NCBI GenBank assembly: GCA_951213105.1
Contig: OX578138.1
Coordinates: 94,034,914 to 94,098,913, forward strand
Direction of reading: 5' to 3'
Source: Amaurobius ferox
Taxonomy: Eukaryota > Arthropoda > Arachnida > Araneae > Amaurobiidae
DNA: 64,000 nt
In this document: positions 1-11,519 of the stretch, piece by piece
Layout: each line of letters starts with the position of its first letter
How positions within the stretch are numbered: the stretch's first letter is position 1
Program-made: the position numbers and the translations under genes
The notes under the pieces: model-generated
What the model saw: only the letters and a program-made list of their open reading frames with translations
Databases searched by the model: none
Told to the model about the DNA's origin: nothing

Positions 1-160
1 GATATTTTAGTTTTTTCATATTTTATCTATGCCACCTTTGACAATAAGTCCAGTTAACAAATGAGAACGAAAATTGAATTAAAAGTGAATTAAATTTAAT
101 TAAAATAAAGAGAACGTGAGTATATGTTTGCAGGGAAAGTCATGTGCTGCCCGCATCAGA
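1..160 (+). mobile_element. Family B repeat, end fragment
   Basis: This fragment closely matches the last ~220 bp of the fuller family B copy ending near 46231: a 'gccacctttgacaataag' block, then an AT-rich stretch, then the shared terminus reading GTCATGTGCTGCCCGCATCAGA followed by a T run. It is cut off by the window edge. The family has no coding capacity that I can see. Assignment comes from direct comparison of copies within this window. Confidence 0.7.
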
Positions 161-1229
161 TTTTTTTTATCTCATTTTTAAATGCAATAATTTGTGTTTA
201 ATTACATATCATAGTTCACAAGTGAATACAAAATTACGCATAGCATTACACGTGATGTTTTATATTAGTCTGTCATTTTCTTAGGTGACTTGGCACCTGT
301 CAAAATGACTCCAAATCGTCAAATTTTTACAGAACTGAAATACACGGTACTGAAAGTGATGGTAAAGCAGTTTAATTTTTTTACAGCTTTGAAACTCTAA
401 ACTACTGCAAAACGAGTCTGTACCATATTGATAATTACATTATTCAAGAATTATTTGAAGAACCCTTCTCAAGCATTTTTTATCATAAAATATAAAATTA
501 ATAAAGGACGGAAGACCATCCCCACCTTTACCAAACCTCAAGAGTATAGAATGCACCTACATAATGATAAAAAATACATTTATACTTGGAATTTTCAGGT
601 TTCTCCATATGACTTAACCCCTGGTTAGCAGAAGGTGAAAATCTGAACAATTTATTTTGCTGGTCTTTCTAACTGTTTTCTAGAAATGAGAGTACTTTGA
701 ACTTGAGAGGATTTGTCTTAAATAATTTAAAATTTTATTTATTATATTGGAAAAGTTTGGAATTTGAAGTTTGTTCACTGTCGGAATATAATTTAACTTT
801 TCGGAATATGCGGAAATTTTTACGAATTTTCGACAAATGTTTGGTGAATTTCGATACTTTTCCGCCACAAAATCCTGCTCTAGTTACAGTGAATTACACA
901 ATAATAGTTACAATACAAATTTAGTATCATTACTATTATCGCCATTGAATTCCACGAATATTGCAGTGCGACTGACAAAGCGGGTGGTGAGGGATAATTC
1001 ACTTTTCCGTAAGGCCTGCTTTGCGTTCTAGATCAGGATTCATCATTGATGGTCAGTATCATACTTGTATATTGAATGATAATCAGTATGGGGCTCAGTG
1101 GAAGCGCTTAGAGAAATTAAGATGTTTATTGCAACAATATTGTTTTGAATGAATTTACTTGCGTAACATTTTTAGATATTACCTACACTACATCTACTGT
1201 AAACTGAGAGGGTGGTTTGGAGTTACTAA
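161..1229. other. No recognisable gene
   Basis: AT-rich sequence with only short chance reading frames on both strands. I see no protein-family motif and no repeat shared with the rest of the window. Confidence 0.5.
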
Positions 1230-1960
1230 ATGTGAGACCAGAAAAAGATCTCACACTTTGGTGAGACAGTTTTATGCACAATATTTATTGTGTCTGAAAC
1301 GGCAAACAACACTTCCAGTCTGGATGATGCCAGGTTTTACAGCATGTGAACCCAGAGGTCAGATAAAACAGTAAACCAGGAGTTGAAGATCCAGATCAGA
1401 AGACCAACATTAAGGCTGTGATAGCTTAATGTGTGGCCGGGAAAGCATAAACCAGGAGTGTCAAGACAGAGGGGGGGGGGGCGAGCGGTCCCTTACGAAA
1501 ATGGAAATAACGACATTGGATAAAAAGTTAACCAATGGTGAAGGTGCATGTTGCGTCACCTGAATGCTGCAAATCAGAGAAAAGGGGGAGTAACACCTCC
1601 GAGGAAAGAGAGCCACAACCTGTGACTTAAGAAAGAAATTTTTCTTATATATAGATACTGGTGCGATATTATGATAGAACGACGATACTAAGGAATACGA
1701 GTTCGACATTATGACTAGAACGATATGACTTGACGAATACATATATGACTACGAGAATGACATAAGTGCAGTGTTTGAGTCAGCAGTACAATATGATCGA
1801 CGAATTTATGCGGAGACGCATTACACTACGAATTAATGCTAGTAATAAGGACGACATCAAGTACGTGCTGCTAACAAAGTCCAAGACAGACTTGAAGGTA
1901 TGTGCCCTTTGAAAAACCAGGTCTAATACATATTTTAGGCAATTTAAGCGGTCTCACCAC
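1230..1960. repeat. Possible solo LTR-like segment
   Basis: The segment starts TGTGAGACC and ends GTCTCACCACA, so its tips form a short inverted repeat of TG...CA type. It is less AT-rich than its surroundings and contains a G run near 1471. No target-site duplication or primer-binding site is evident and there is no second copy in the window. This is a weak, structure-only call. Confidence 0.2.
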
Positions 1961-3826
1961 ATAGTCCCTCCGCCGAAATAATATGATTAATTTTTGTAAT
2001 TGAATAATTAAGTATTTATGTTTTTAATAAATGTTTTATTGTTAAAGTTAAAATGGTGTGATTAATTTAGTACTATATTAATTAATATTCCTTTACAGAA
2101 CTCAGGCGAAAGATAAACAATTGAAGGGTTAATAGATGCAAACATCACAATGTACAATTTAATAAATAAGTACCACTATACGAGCAAAGATATTAGATAT
2201 GTTAATGATAAATAAGATAAAAGTCTAAATTTAAGATTAATTGTGCTACACTAAGAATTAATAAAACTCCCTATAAAATAAAATTCGTATGGCGACACCC
2301 GTTACTGTCTAAATAAATTAACACTACTAGTTTAGTATTTCCAATAAAGAAGAAAATTCGATCTGGGATAATTATTGCTATAACTAATTTTGCCATGAAA
2401 ATCACTGTATTACAGCATTGCATTCAATGTTTTTAGATACCCGCGTGCATTGTGAATATACTACGGGTATACTTGCGTTTCCTAAATATACAGGCTGATG
2501 TAACCGCTATTTTGTCTCCAAAAGGTTCAGTCAGTTATCATCTGTCTGCGCTATTTCAATGGGACACGCATGTTATGGCTGATATTTGATATACAAACAC
2601 GCTGTAAAATAGGTGCTTCTGCCTTTGAAAAAATAATTATACCGACTTTTTAGTAGTACCGATCTTTAGTCAGAAAGTAGTCGATAAAGTTTTGATTTTA
2701 TCGAAATTCCAAGAAAAGGAAGATAAAGTACCCTTTTTTAGTCAAGTGCAACCATCTCTTCAACTGTGAGTCAAGATGACCGCTGCTACGCCAGCCTGTA
2801 TGTTTAGGAACCTTATGTTCTCTGAAAGGGGCGCTACAGGAAGTTCAGATAGCGGCAATTTAGCAGGGTTACTGAAAATATCCAATACTTTTTTTTCAAA
2901 CGCGACCAGGTTGTTCGCAAAAAGGCGGATAGCAAGAAACATAAAATGAAAGGTAGAATACTATGACACTAGCATGACATCATTTCCACAGCATCATATG
3001 AATATTTAAAAAAATTATAATCGTAATATATTCAAGAAATTAATATTTAAATAGCATATTTGATATGATTACAAGCTAAAATGTCTTAAATAGTTAACAC
3101 TTGAAAGGACGTATAAGCTATATTTACATAATTTAAGTTAGAAAAATGAGTAGAATATTTTTTGAGTCAACTAAATGTTACACAGATACTTGCTAAATGC
3201 AAAGAAGATTGAACAGATACAGATAAACACAATTTTAATAATATACAAAATTTAGAAGGAATGAGAGAGTCTTTCACATTTCTGGAACGCTCCTTACCGG
3301 TGGCATCTAAATTTATATGAATTTTATATGCTGGCCACGGGGAAGGATTGAAATTGTCAGTCCCTACAGAAGTTTGCAAAAAGTGTGATCTTCAGAAATA
3401 TTTTTTTAAATCGTGTATTAATATCACTTAAACAGTTTAACACCATTTGCGCAGTAATAAAATGCTTACTATTCTCGAATTTTCGAGGGACTTTTGCAAT
3501 ATGTTTCAAAAGTATGTGCATTATTTTGAAATCCCAGCTTAATATATTTGTATCCATAATAAATTGTTATGACCGTAGATGTTTCATTTGAATAATCCAA
3601 ATACATGTCGTCGTGTCATGTAGTAAAACCGATATCGACTGCCAATACTTCTAAAGCAACGAATATTTGATGTTTTTCATTTTCCTACAAGCTATTCAAG
3701 ATATTTGAAGTTATTGAAATCGTTCGTTTTGGATATTCATTGCATAAATTATAAAGAATAACATCTTAAATAACAGATCCAATTTATTTACAATGCATTT
3801 GTATTTAATAGAATCTGTATACGTAC
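1961..3826. other. No recognisable gene
   Basis: AT-rich, with only short chance frames. A slightly more GC-rich patch lies around 2760-2940, but its minus-strand frame resembles no known protein. Confidence 0.5.
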
Positions 3827-4363
3827 ATGGTTCTTAGGAAAGTTCGTGCAGTCATTATATGTAGTCTGGCGTTAGCAGTAGTCTGGCGTTCTACTTTGCG
3901 TATGACATCAGACACTGAAACAAAGCTGGATATTGGACTCATTTTTAACTTACTTACAACAGATGATAATTATGGAGCTTTACGTTGCGCATTAAATCAG
4001 ATACTGATAAAGAATATGGATATTGGGCTCAATAACTTGTTTACAGCAGTGAATAATTCTAGATTTTTACGTTGCGTATTAAATCAGACACTGAAAACGA
4101 AACTGGATATTGGACTCATTTATAACTTATGTACAACAATGCATAATTATGGGGCTTTACGTTGCGCATTACATCACACATTGAAAACGGAACTAGATAT
4201 TGGACTCATTTTTAACTTATTCACAACAATGGATAATTCTGGAGCTTTACGTTGCGTATTAAATCAGATATTGAACATGAAGCTGGGAATTGGACGCATT
4301 TCTAATTTATGTGCAAAGAATATTATAAAAACCCCTTCTGTGTTGTGGCTTCGTAGACAGTAA
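3827..4363 (+). repeat. 90-bp tandem array with open 178-codon frame
   Basis: Roughly four and a half 90-bp units run from about 3920 to 4330, with landmark 'gatattggactcattt' recurring near 3930, 4020, 4110 and 4200 and a diverged fifth near 4287. Because 90 is divisible by 3, one frame stays open for 178 codons and encodes a 30-residue repeat with LDIGLIFNL and ALRCxLNQxL blocks. The first ~26 residues before the array include a hydrophobic stretch (VIICSLALAVVW). I recognise no protein family. Either a minisatellite whose frame is open because of its unit length, or a small repeat protein; the former is more likely because there is no homology, no clear promoter and no supporting neighbour. 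Confidence 0.6.
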
Positions 4364-5193
4364 TTTAGCGTTGTCTTTGATTATAGCATATTACATGAAT
4401 AAAATGTTTTTTTTTTAATTTGTTACGGGCAGAATGACAGCGGGACTCAGCAGTAACTTTTAAGTCAAGTATTGTAGCGCCATAAAAGTGACCATATGCA
4501 ATTGATTGAATGTGATTGCAGTGCCCCAAGTGGATAAAACCTAAACGTTAGTAAACTAACTCCAAAACCAACAGAGATAGGCTAAAATGTCTAATTAGAA
4601 AAAGAAAAAGTGGTGTTTAATTAGTACAAGATGATACTTGATGCAATAGAACTATGTACAGAAAGACCAGACATGTTAAATAGTGTAATAGAAAAACCAT
4701 TTTTTTTTTGCTAACTTTGGTAATAGGGAGCAAAAGATATCCCCTGGTATCAGTTGTTTATATGTACAACTCGAATGATTTAGATTAATGCATTCAAATG
4801 CAACGTTTGAAGATATTACTTCATTACATGTTCATACGTAAGTAGTAGATGTCATCAAAATGTTTCGGATGTCCAAATAAAAGACATTCAAACTTCTGCT
4901 AAGTGCACATATGCAGTTTACGTGCCGTTTTTGATCAAAGAAACTGGCGGTTTATTAATCAGAAAAATAATAATCATATAGTAGCATATTGTAGCGTACG
5001 TGTAAAATGTTCGGAGAAAATACCCGTATACGCATCCCTTCCCAAGACGTGAACCTAGGGTTGCCATAATACCAAAGGTCGAAAAAAGGTTGCCATATTT
5101 GGCAAGTCATCGCCAATTTGAAGACACTTGGTGACATTCCGAAGGTTCAAGTAGCACCTTGGAACAACGAAAATTATACGAGATATGAGATAG
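4364..5193. other. No recognisable gene
   Basis: AT-rich stretch with T and A homopolymers. No motif-bearing frame and no repeat match seen. Confidence 0.5.
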
Positions 5194-5582
5194 TTCTAGA
5201 ACAGTGTTCTTCAACCTGTGTTCCGCGGAACCCTAGGGTTCCACTCAAACGCTTTAGGGGTTCCGAGAGTCGATACTACAATTCGTTGTTTTTGTTTTGT
5301 TTTTCTTTGTTTTCAATTTCATATGACATATATATGTATAATACAAATACTTTATACGAAATATTTATCTTCTTGTTTGAATTAATGCAAATTTATATCT
5401 TATATAAAGTTTTTATAACAAAGGCAGATACGCACCTTGTTCATATCATGCAATACGTAATATGACACATCCCCCCTAAAATCAAATCTGGGTGTGCTAC
5501 TGAACGAAGGCTTCCATAAAAAAAAATATCTCAAAAAAAGGCTTCCGCGAGATGACAAAGGTTGAAGAACACTGTTCTAGAA
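5194..5582 (+). mobile_element. Non-autonomous hAT-type MITE with 8-bp TSD
   Basis: The element body is 5202-5574 (373 bp). Its ends carry a 16-bp perfect terminal inverted repeat, CAGTGTTCTTCAACCT, read inward from both sides. It is flanked by a perfect 8-bp target-site duplication, TTCTAGAA, at 5194-5201 and 5575-5582. Eight-bp duplications and CA(G)TG-type ends are the hallmark of the hAT superfamily. The interior contains a GGTTCCG-type subterminal repeat and no transposase, so it depended on a transposase in trans. The intact duplication suggests a fairly young insertion or at least an undisturbed one. The 115-residue frame across it is a by-product. Confidence 0.92.
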
Positions 5583-5871
5583 GGTTCTATAAAAGGAGTC
5601 ACAAGAAATCTATTAATGGAGTCATCACTCAGTTGGAGAGCAGGTGACGTGATACGAACTACATTGCACTGTGATATTCGTCAATATTTTGTGAAGAGTA
5701 GTGGCTGTTTTGCGAAATTAAATACGTCAATGTTTTTAGAATAGTATCAGTTGTTTTGTGGAATTATTGGGCCATTTAAGTGCTGTTTTACTATGTATTG
5801 TTTCTGGTTACGCTGTGGTTGTTAGTAAACGTGTAAGTAATCCAGAAATTTCCCATTCTTATCAAAGACCC

Positions 5872-5975
5872 ATTCTTGTATTCTCAAAAGACACATTCTT
5901 GTATTGTCAAAGGACTCACTCTTGTATTCTCAAAAGACTCATTCTTGTATTCTCAAAATAATCATTCTTGTATTT
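5872..5975 (+). repeat. 23-bp minisatellite, about 4.5 copies
   Basis: The unit attcttgtattctcaaaaga+ctc repeats at 5872, 5895, 5918, 5941 and 5964 with few substitutions and no indels. Small frames across it encode chance repeats. Confidence 0.85.
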
Positions 5976-6089
5976 TGGCCACCCATGATCTCAGTAAAAA
6001 TCATCGTAACAATATACATACAAATAACACCGGAAAATGCACCAAACAAACATTAAAACAGACAAGTTAGTTTTATTAAGTTTCGTATT

Positions 6090-7014
6090 ACTTTCCTTAT
6101 ATGTAATGTATAAAGAAAGTATTGTGACGGGGTCGAAAATTCGAATACGAGTTTTCGACGGGAGAGCACGTTTTAAGCATCCCTGATCACGAATCGGACA
6201 TATTTGAGACGATGTATGTGTGTGTGTGTGTGTGTGTAAGTGTGTGTGTGTTTGTCAGTGAGACTGTGGAGACGATATCTCACGAACGAATGGAACGATT
6301 CGAATGAAATTTGGTACACAAATCACAATCCGTGAATACTGGAAGCCTATTGTTTTTAAACACAACCGAATGTTTAGAACCCCCTAAATTTTCGAGTGAA
6401 ATTTTGAAAAAATCATCAAAAAATCAAAACCTTTAATAAGGTTACTCAAAACGACATTTCTTATGTAATTTTTTCTTAAACGACGATTGACACAAACTGC
6501 AGATGCTAGCATTAATCGTTCTCGAGATATTGCACATTTTTCAAATAAATTTATCAAAAAATCATGTAAAATAAAAAAATATTAAATCTTAAACATGTTC
6601 ACTTTTCATATTTAATATCATGCGATAAATTTGGTGATATCATTCTTGTGGATCTAACTCGTTCCATTCACGAGAAAAGATTCTTTGAGTAATACTTTTG
6701 TATTTGAACGCCAATAGTCATTTATCTGCTATAAGAATAACTTATTTCTCCGTCCATAATGGTTGCCGAGATTTTGGCGACGAATTTAGCGGAATGTCGC
6801 CAACTTGACGACTTTTTTAAATGTTGCCTAATTAACGAAAATCTCGCCAAATGGATAAAAATGACGCTACGTCAATGAGAATGACGACTTATTGAAAAAA
6901 TTCCATATCATGGAAAGAATATAAGTATCTACTATAAGAATAACATTTTGCTAACTGTAAAAGTAGTAAATTCATTGCATTATATAAGGAACGTCATGTG
7001 CTGCCCACATCAGA
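6090..7014 (+). mobile_element. Family A non-autonomous element, copy 1
   Basis: This ~925-bp copy starts with the hairpin end (ACTTTCCTTATA, short spacer, inverted arm) followed by 'gtattgtgacgggg' and a 'tcgaaaattcga' block. It continues through a (GT)n tract at 6216-6251 and AT-rich body, then ends in AAGGAACGTCATGTGCTG and CCCACATCAGA plus a T run. At least five other copies lie in the window on both strands. No transposase or helicase is encoded. It sits inside a tandem-repeat unit, so the neighbouring units provide an approximate empty site. Confidence 0.85.
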
Positions 7015-7649
7015 TTTTTTTTTACTATAAGGACGATAATAGCATGTTCACTTGATTGCGTATGATTGCCTTCCAAAAAGTGCGCAGTACGTTTATGACG
7101 CTATGACACGAGGTTTAAAAGTTATTGAGGGTATACGGGCAATTCTACGAATCATGTAAATAAACTTGCAAGCTTGTCACTATGGCCTGAATAGAAATCA
7201 AAAACATGACGTTTAGAAAGAGCATATACATACTAATAACTAACACTGAAAATGCATACAAATATCTAACACTGAAAATACATTAGACAAACCCTAAACA
7301 CAATTACCCTACACACATTTTAGTTTTGTTAGGTTCCGTGTTTCGACTAGAGACGCTAAGAACACGTTTAATTGATTGGCATGATTGGTTTCCTACATGT
7401 ACACAGTACATTCATGTCGCTATGACACGAGGTTTAAAAGTTATTGAGGGTATACGGACATTCCTAAGAATCCTATAAATAAACTTCCAAGCTTGTCACT
7501 ATGGCCTCTATAGAAATCAAAAACAGGACGTTTAGAAAGAGAATATACATACAAATAACTAACACTGAAAACACATTAGACAAACACTAAAACACACAAG
7601 TTAATTTGCTTAATACGAATGGCGGCAACACGCCATATCTTCAAAACGA

Positions 7650-7920
7650 TTTATATAATAAATGAATGACAAATCACTACATTTTAAACGTCATTTTATT
7701 AAAAAAATTCAGACGTACATATAATTTAAAAGCCAGAGCGCTTTCGGGTATCATCATACCCTTACTATTAAGCATGTTGGCATAATTTTTTATTTAACAC
7801 CACTGAGATAAGGTATGGTGATACCCGAAAGCGCTCTGGCTTTTAAATTATATGTAAGTCCGATAGATGTTTTTATAAAATGGCGTTTAAAATCTAATGA
7901 TTTGTCATTAATTTATTAAT
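7650..7920. mobile_element. Foldback element with ~110-bp arms
   Basis: The left arm (about 7650-7762) is the reverse complement of the right arm (about 7808-7920) with few mismatches, around a ~45-bp loop. The best-conserved core is 'ccagagcgctttcgggtatc' and its complement. It interrupts the 319-bp tandem repeat between units 2 and 3 and accounts for the enlarged spacing there. It has no coding capacity and could form a strong single-strand hairpin. Superfamily unassigned. Confidence 0.88.
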
Positions 7921-8240
7921 TAAATAGTTTAAGTTCCGATTTCGACTATAGAGACGCTAAGAACACGTTCACTGGATTTCGTATGATTGCTGCCCTATAA
8001 GTACACATTACATTCATGACGCTATGACACGAGGTTTAAAAGTTATTGGGGGTATACGGCCATTCCTGAGAATTCTGTAAATAAACTTGCAAGTCTGTCA
8101 CTATGGCCTCTATAGAAATAAAAAACGAGACGTTTAGAAAGAAAATGAAGCATTTTCTATGAGTATCGTGGTACGGAAAATCTATTGGCATGATTTAGAA
8201 ACTTCTATATTAATTATGCTGCTCTACGAGCACATTTAAA

Positions 8241-8742
8241 ATGCATTTATTCAATTACCTTTTGGAAGTAGGTTACAATATTATATATCAGTGGATCTCA
8301 AGTCATTTTAGTATCATTGGAAATGAGCGTTCTGACATATTAGCGAATGAGGGCAGCTATATTCCCCAGAATGTGAAGAAACTGCAATTTTCTAGCAAGC
8401 TAAAGATGATATATGCAATAAAATTAATCTAGTTATGGAAGACGGATATAAAAAACCTGTTCTAAAATCTTGTGAACAACTACTGACTAGCCGGATTTCG
8501 CTTCAGATCCCAAGCAGAGTCAATTTATGACAGCCAAGATTGGTAACAAATCACAACTCTTCGCGGGCACTTTTAAATTAAATTATAATCAAGTATAATT
8601 CATCCTATCCTCTATGTGACTCCAATACAGTTATCGTGGCCGACCATCTGAAATACTGTGTGAAATTATCTGTTATTGCTATGACCATCTTGCCAATCAA
8701 ATGGGCTTCAAACTCGTATCTTTATTGGGTGGTAAGAAGATA
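8241..8742 (+). pseudogene. LINE 3' remnant: RNase H and C-terminal zinc motif
   Basis: The 63-residue frame at 8241-8432 contains the non-LTR retrotransposon RNase H signature: a QWISSH-type block, then GNERSDILANEG, matching the usual QWIPSH and GNExADxLAxxG. After several frameshifts and stops, the sequence to ~8742 still shows a degenerate RLxTxH block, a CDSNTVIVADHLKYC segment and a YWxxRR end. That order is typical of the C-terminus of arthropod Jockey/CR1-type LINE polyproteins. The reverse transcriptase and 5' portion are missing, which is usual 5' truncation. The RNase H match is clear; the downstream part is inferred from weak similarity. Confidence 0.65.
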
Positions 8743-10036
8743 AAGAGAGATGGCCTTCCCAGTTCCAGTACAGGTAACAAAAATCTTATATAAAATTCTT
8801 TTGGAGATGAAAAGTTGCAAACGATTCCTAGCTTACCACTTCCGTAAGTGTTTTTCACTCCTACTTTTCTGACAAGGGAGAGGCTATTTTATTGTTCCAA
8901 GTTGAATACACTGTAGCATTTTCTTGACAAGCGTTTAGCTTAACCATAGCGATAAAAATCGGCTCACAGAATACAAGCCCTTTCACGAGAAGAGGATAAT
9001 TTTTTATCATGTCATTTTCCGAGAAAAAGCCATCCCCTCTAGCCAAAATCTAAAGACTAAAACTTTGTGATTTAAGATGCGACCGGTTTTGAGGAAAGTG
9101 ACGCATACTATTCAGATCTCCAGGTGGTATTATTAATTGCTACATACCCCTTAACAAAACGCAAATATTTTACAATCCATTATATCCATTTTGAACAAAA
9201 CGTAAATTTATACAATCCCTTAATAAGACGTACTTACTTCTCGAACAGGAAAGTTGCTGGACTTTAAATCAAGAATATCATATATTTATTTCTCAGAAAT
9301 CAGCAGGGATTAACAAATAAGTTAATTTTAATTTTCAAAAATTTAATTATCGAATTATTGCCAACATCTCCGAAATAGCCAAGTTGGCAATGTTGCACAG
9401 CAATTGCCCGGAAAATCGCTAAATTCTTCACAAAGAGTGGCAGACATAAATATTATTTTTTCTTATGTATATAGTCTATACCAATATACTAAACAATTTT
9501 TAACTTCACTGAATAACAAATTTGATAAAAACACAAAATTTTAAAATTTTTCTCAACTCGGCAGTACTTAGTATGAACTTGAGAACGATTTTCTTATTAT
9601 ATATAATTTATCCTTTGCTGGCCTTCGAGCAAAAGTTGCATAAAATAATTTGAAATATTAATCTTAATGCAAATTCCTTCATTTTCCCTGACGACCGACA
9701 ACTACATCCAACACGATTTTGCAAATAATGAAATGTTAATGAAGCGTATTTTAAAAACTCCACCAAAGCTACGTATTTAAATCGTATTTTCCACTAATGA
9801 ATCTTTGATGTTAAATATGCTTGAAAATGCATAATATAAAGAACGGAAAATTTCGTTTTATTTAATTAAAGAAATGTATTATTTTATATATTTAGTAAGT
9901 TCTAATGTTATTCCCGAAATACATTTAATTAAAAATTATTCTTACCTTACGATTTACTGGCGAGTTTTTGACTCAATGTAGCGAATGATTAAAGAAAGCG
10001 TATTTAATACTGTTAGACAGACTGCATTTGAATTAG
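8743..10036. repeat. No gene; holds family H copy 1
   Basis: AT-rich. The part at about 9640-9850 shares 'aatgaatctttgatgttaaatatgct' and flanking blocks with 15770-15990, in the same orientation, defining a two-copy repeat (family H). A 'gccaagttggca' patch near 9380 resembles part of family A. No gene seen. Confidence 0.6.
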
Positions 10037-11251
10037 GATTTTTACTTTTCCTGCAGTATTTGGTAATGTATACGGAAAGTATTGGAATCGTGTCGAAATT
10101 CGCAACTCGAGTTTCGACGAATCTACATGTTTTGAGACCACTAGAAGGCGAAGAAACAATTTTTAGCGCGACGTCTGAATGCATGTCTGTGCATGTGTCT
10201 GATGAATGTGTGTCTGTGTATGTGCCTGTCTGTGCATGTGCCTGTGTGCGTGTCTGTGCATGTGCCTGTGTGCGTGTCTGTACATGTGCCTGTGTGAGTG
10301 CCTGTGTACGTGCCTGTGGGTGTGTCTGTGGGTGCTACTATAACTTAATAACTAATGGGCCAAATTTCATAAGATTTTATAGGTGGCTGTTACCCTGGTG
10401 CAGATTAGATTTTGGTACGATTCGGGTTAAAGAATACCTTGCCTTTCAGCGAAATGGCCCGCAAAATCGTATATATCCACTCTAGATGAAAAACTAACTG
10501 ACCAAATTTTGCAATATTGGAATTGCTTGTGGGCTATCGTAGTGTTGGTTATATTTGGTATGATTCAAAAAGAAGAATCTGTCTTATTTAGCGAAACGGC
10601 TAGCAAAAATCGTCAAGATCTAAAATAAAAAACTCCAAATGTATCAATTAAATGCATATTTTATACGCAATTTTGGCAGATGAAATAAACAAAACCAACC
10701 CCTTTACTCTAAGATAGACCCCTTCCAAGTTTTATAATTTTGAGGAGCTGAAAGCGTTTCTCACTGTAGTGAAAAAACTTTTTACTCAAATTTCCTAAAA
10801 TTTAGTAGTTACGTCCCTTGAGGGTTATTCTAATATTACTAGATTTTGACATGATTCATAAAATATAGCGGACTCCTTTTTTGCCTAATGGCCCTCAGTC
10901 ATCGTGAAAATGTAAAATAAATGACCAAAAATGGCTGAAATATATTAATTACGTGGTTTTGCTTCATGTAAATTTTGACGGCACAGCTAATAAGTCTGAC
11001 CCCATGACTATGGAATGAACCGCTCTCGAAATATTTTAGTTTTAGGAATTTTGAAGAGTTCAAGATTTTAATGTACATTAAGTTGTCAAACGAAACGAAA
11101 ATTCACTAAAACTACAAATTGGATATCGGAAAAGTGTATATGTAATTTTCTGCAATTAAACTAAATTTAATGCATAATGAAATAAGAAATAAAAATAATA
11201 ATTTGAATTTGTAGCGAAAGTCCTATGCTGCCCGCATACGATTTTTTATTT
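10037..11251 (+). mobile_element. Family B non-autonomous element, fullest copy
   Basis: It opens with an imperfect hairpin (ACTTTTCC ... GGAAAGT) and 'attggaatcgtg', then a Tcgaaattcg block, a 'ctagaaggcga' block and a TG-rich minisatellite at 10180-10336. It ends near 11251 with a GTCCTATGCTGCCCGCAT-type terminus plus T run. Termini and order match family A, but the body differs. The 166-residue frame across the minisatellite is low-complexity Cys/Val and is not a gene. Confidence 0.75.
10180..10336 (+). repeat. TG-rich minisatellite within family B
   Basis: Repeats of the type tgtgcatgtgcctgtgtgcg, with about 12- to 24-bp periodicity, occupy the same place that other family A and B copies fill with plain (GT)n. 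The tract lies inside the mobile element. Confidence 0.85.
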
Positions 11252-11279
11252 TCCATGCAATTTAATTCATGATTATGCG

Positions 11280-11490
11280 CAGGGAAAATCGGGTAGAAAA
11301 TCGCAGCGAGAGTTTTCGATGGCTAACTGTTTCCACTACCCTAGAACACGAAAAATATATTTTTAACGCAACGTCTATGAGTGTATGTGTATGTATGTGT
11401 GTCAATTTATACTCGCGAAACTAATGTATCAGCCTGGTATATTTAGCCTGAAATTTTAGGCAATATTTCAAGAGTTCCTCTAATGTAAAC
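11280..11490 (+). mobile_element. Family B repeat, truncated head
   Basis: Begins 'cagggaaaatcgggtagaaa' and retains the 'ctagaacacgaaaaat' and 'acgtctatgagtg' blocks of family B, then loses similarity near 11490. It lies directly after the fuller copy in the same orientation. Confidence 0.55.
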
Positions 11491-11519
11491 GGCGAAACGT
11501 GACATTCTTAAATTCGGAA

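Larger units (their letters stand above)
6005..8145 (+). repeat. 319-bp tandem repeat with nested insertions
   Basis: Landmark 'cgctatgacacgaggttta' occurs at 7099, 7418 and 8020. The first two are 319 bp apart; the last spacing is larger because a foldback lies between. The tail of a further unit is visible at 6005-6090, interrupted by the family A element at 6090-7014. Each unit also carries 'gggtatacgg', 'tgtcactatggcct' and 'gacgtttagaaag'. No coding frame is preserved. The order is unit tail, family A, unit 1, unit 2, foldback, unit 3. Confidence 0.85.

Noticed and set aside
1765..1910. Short open stretch ending KSKTDLK followed by GTATGT, resembling an exon and splice donor
   Set aside because: Only ~45 codons, no recognisable family and no acceptor or neighbouring exon; likely chance.
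5118..5465. 115-codon frame
   Set aside because: Runs across the boundary of the hAT MITE and is not conserved in any recognisable way.
9985..10485. 166-codon Cys/Val-rich frame
   Set aside because: Low-complexity translation of the TG minisatellite within family B.
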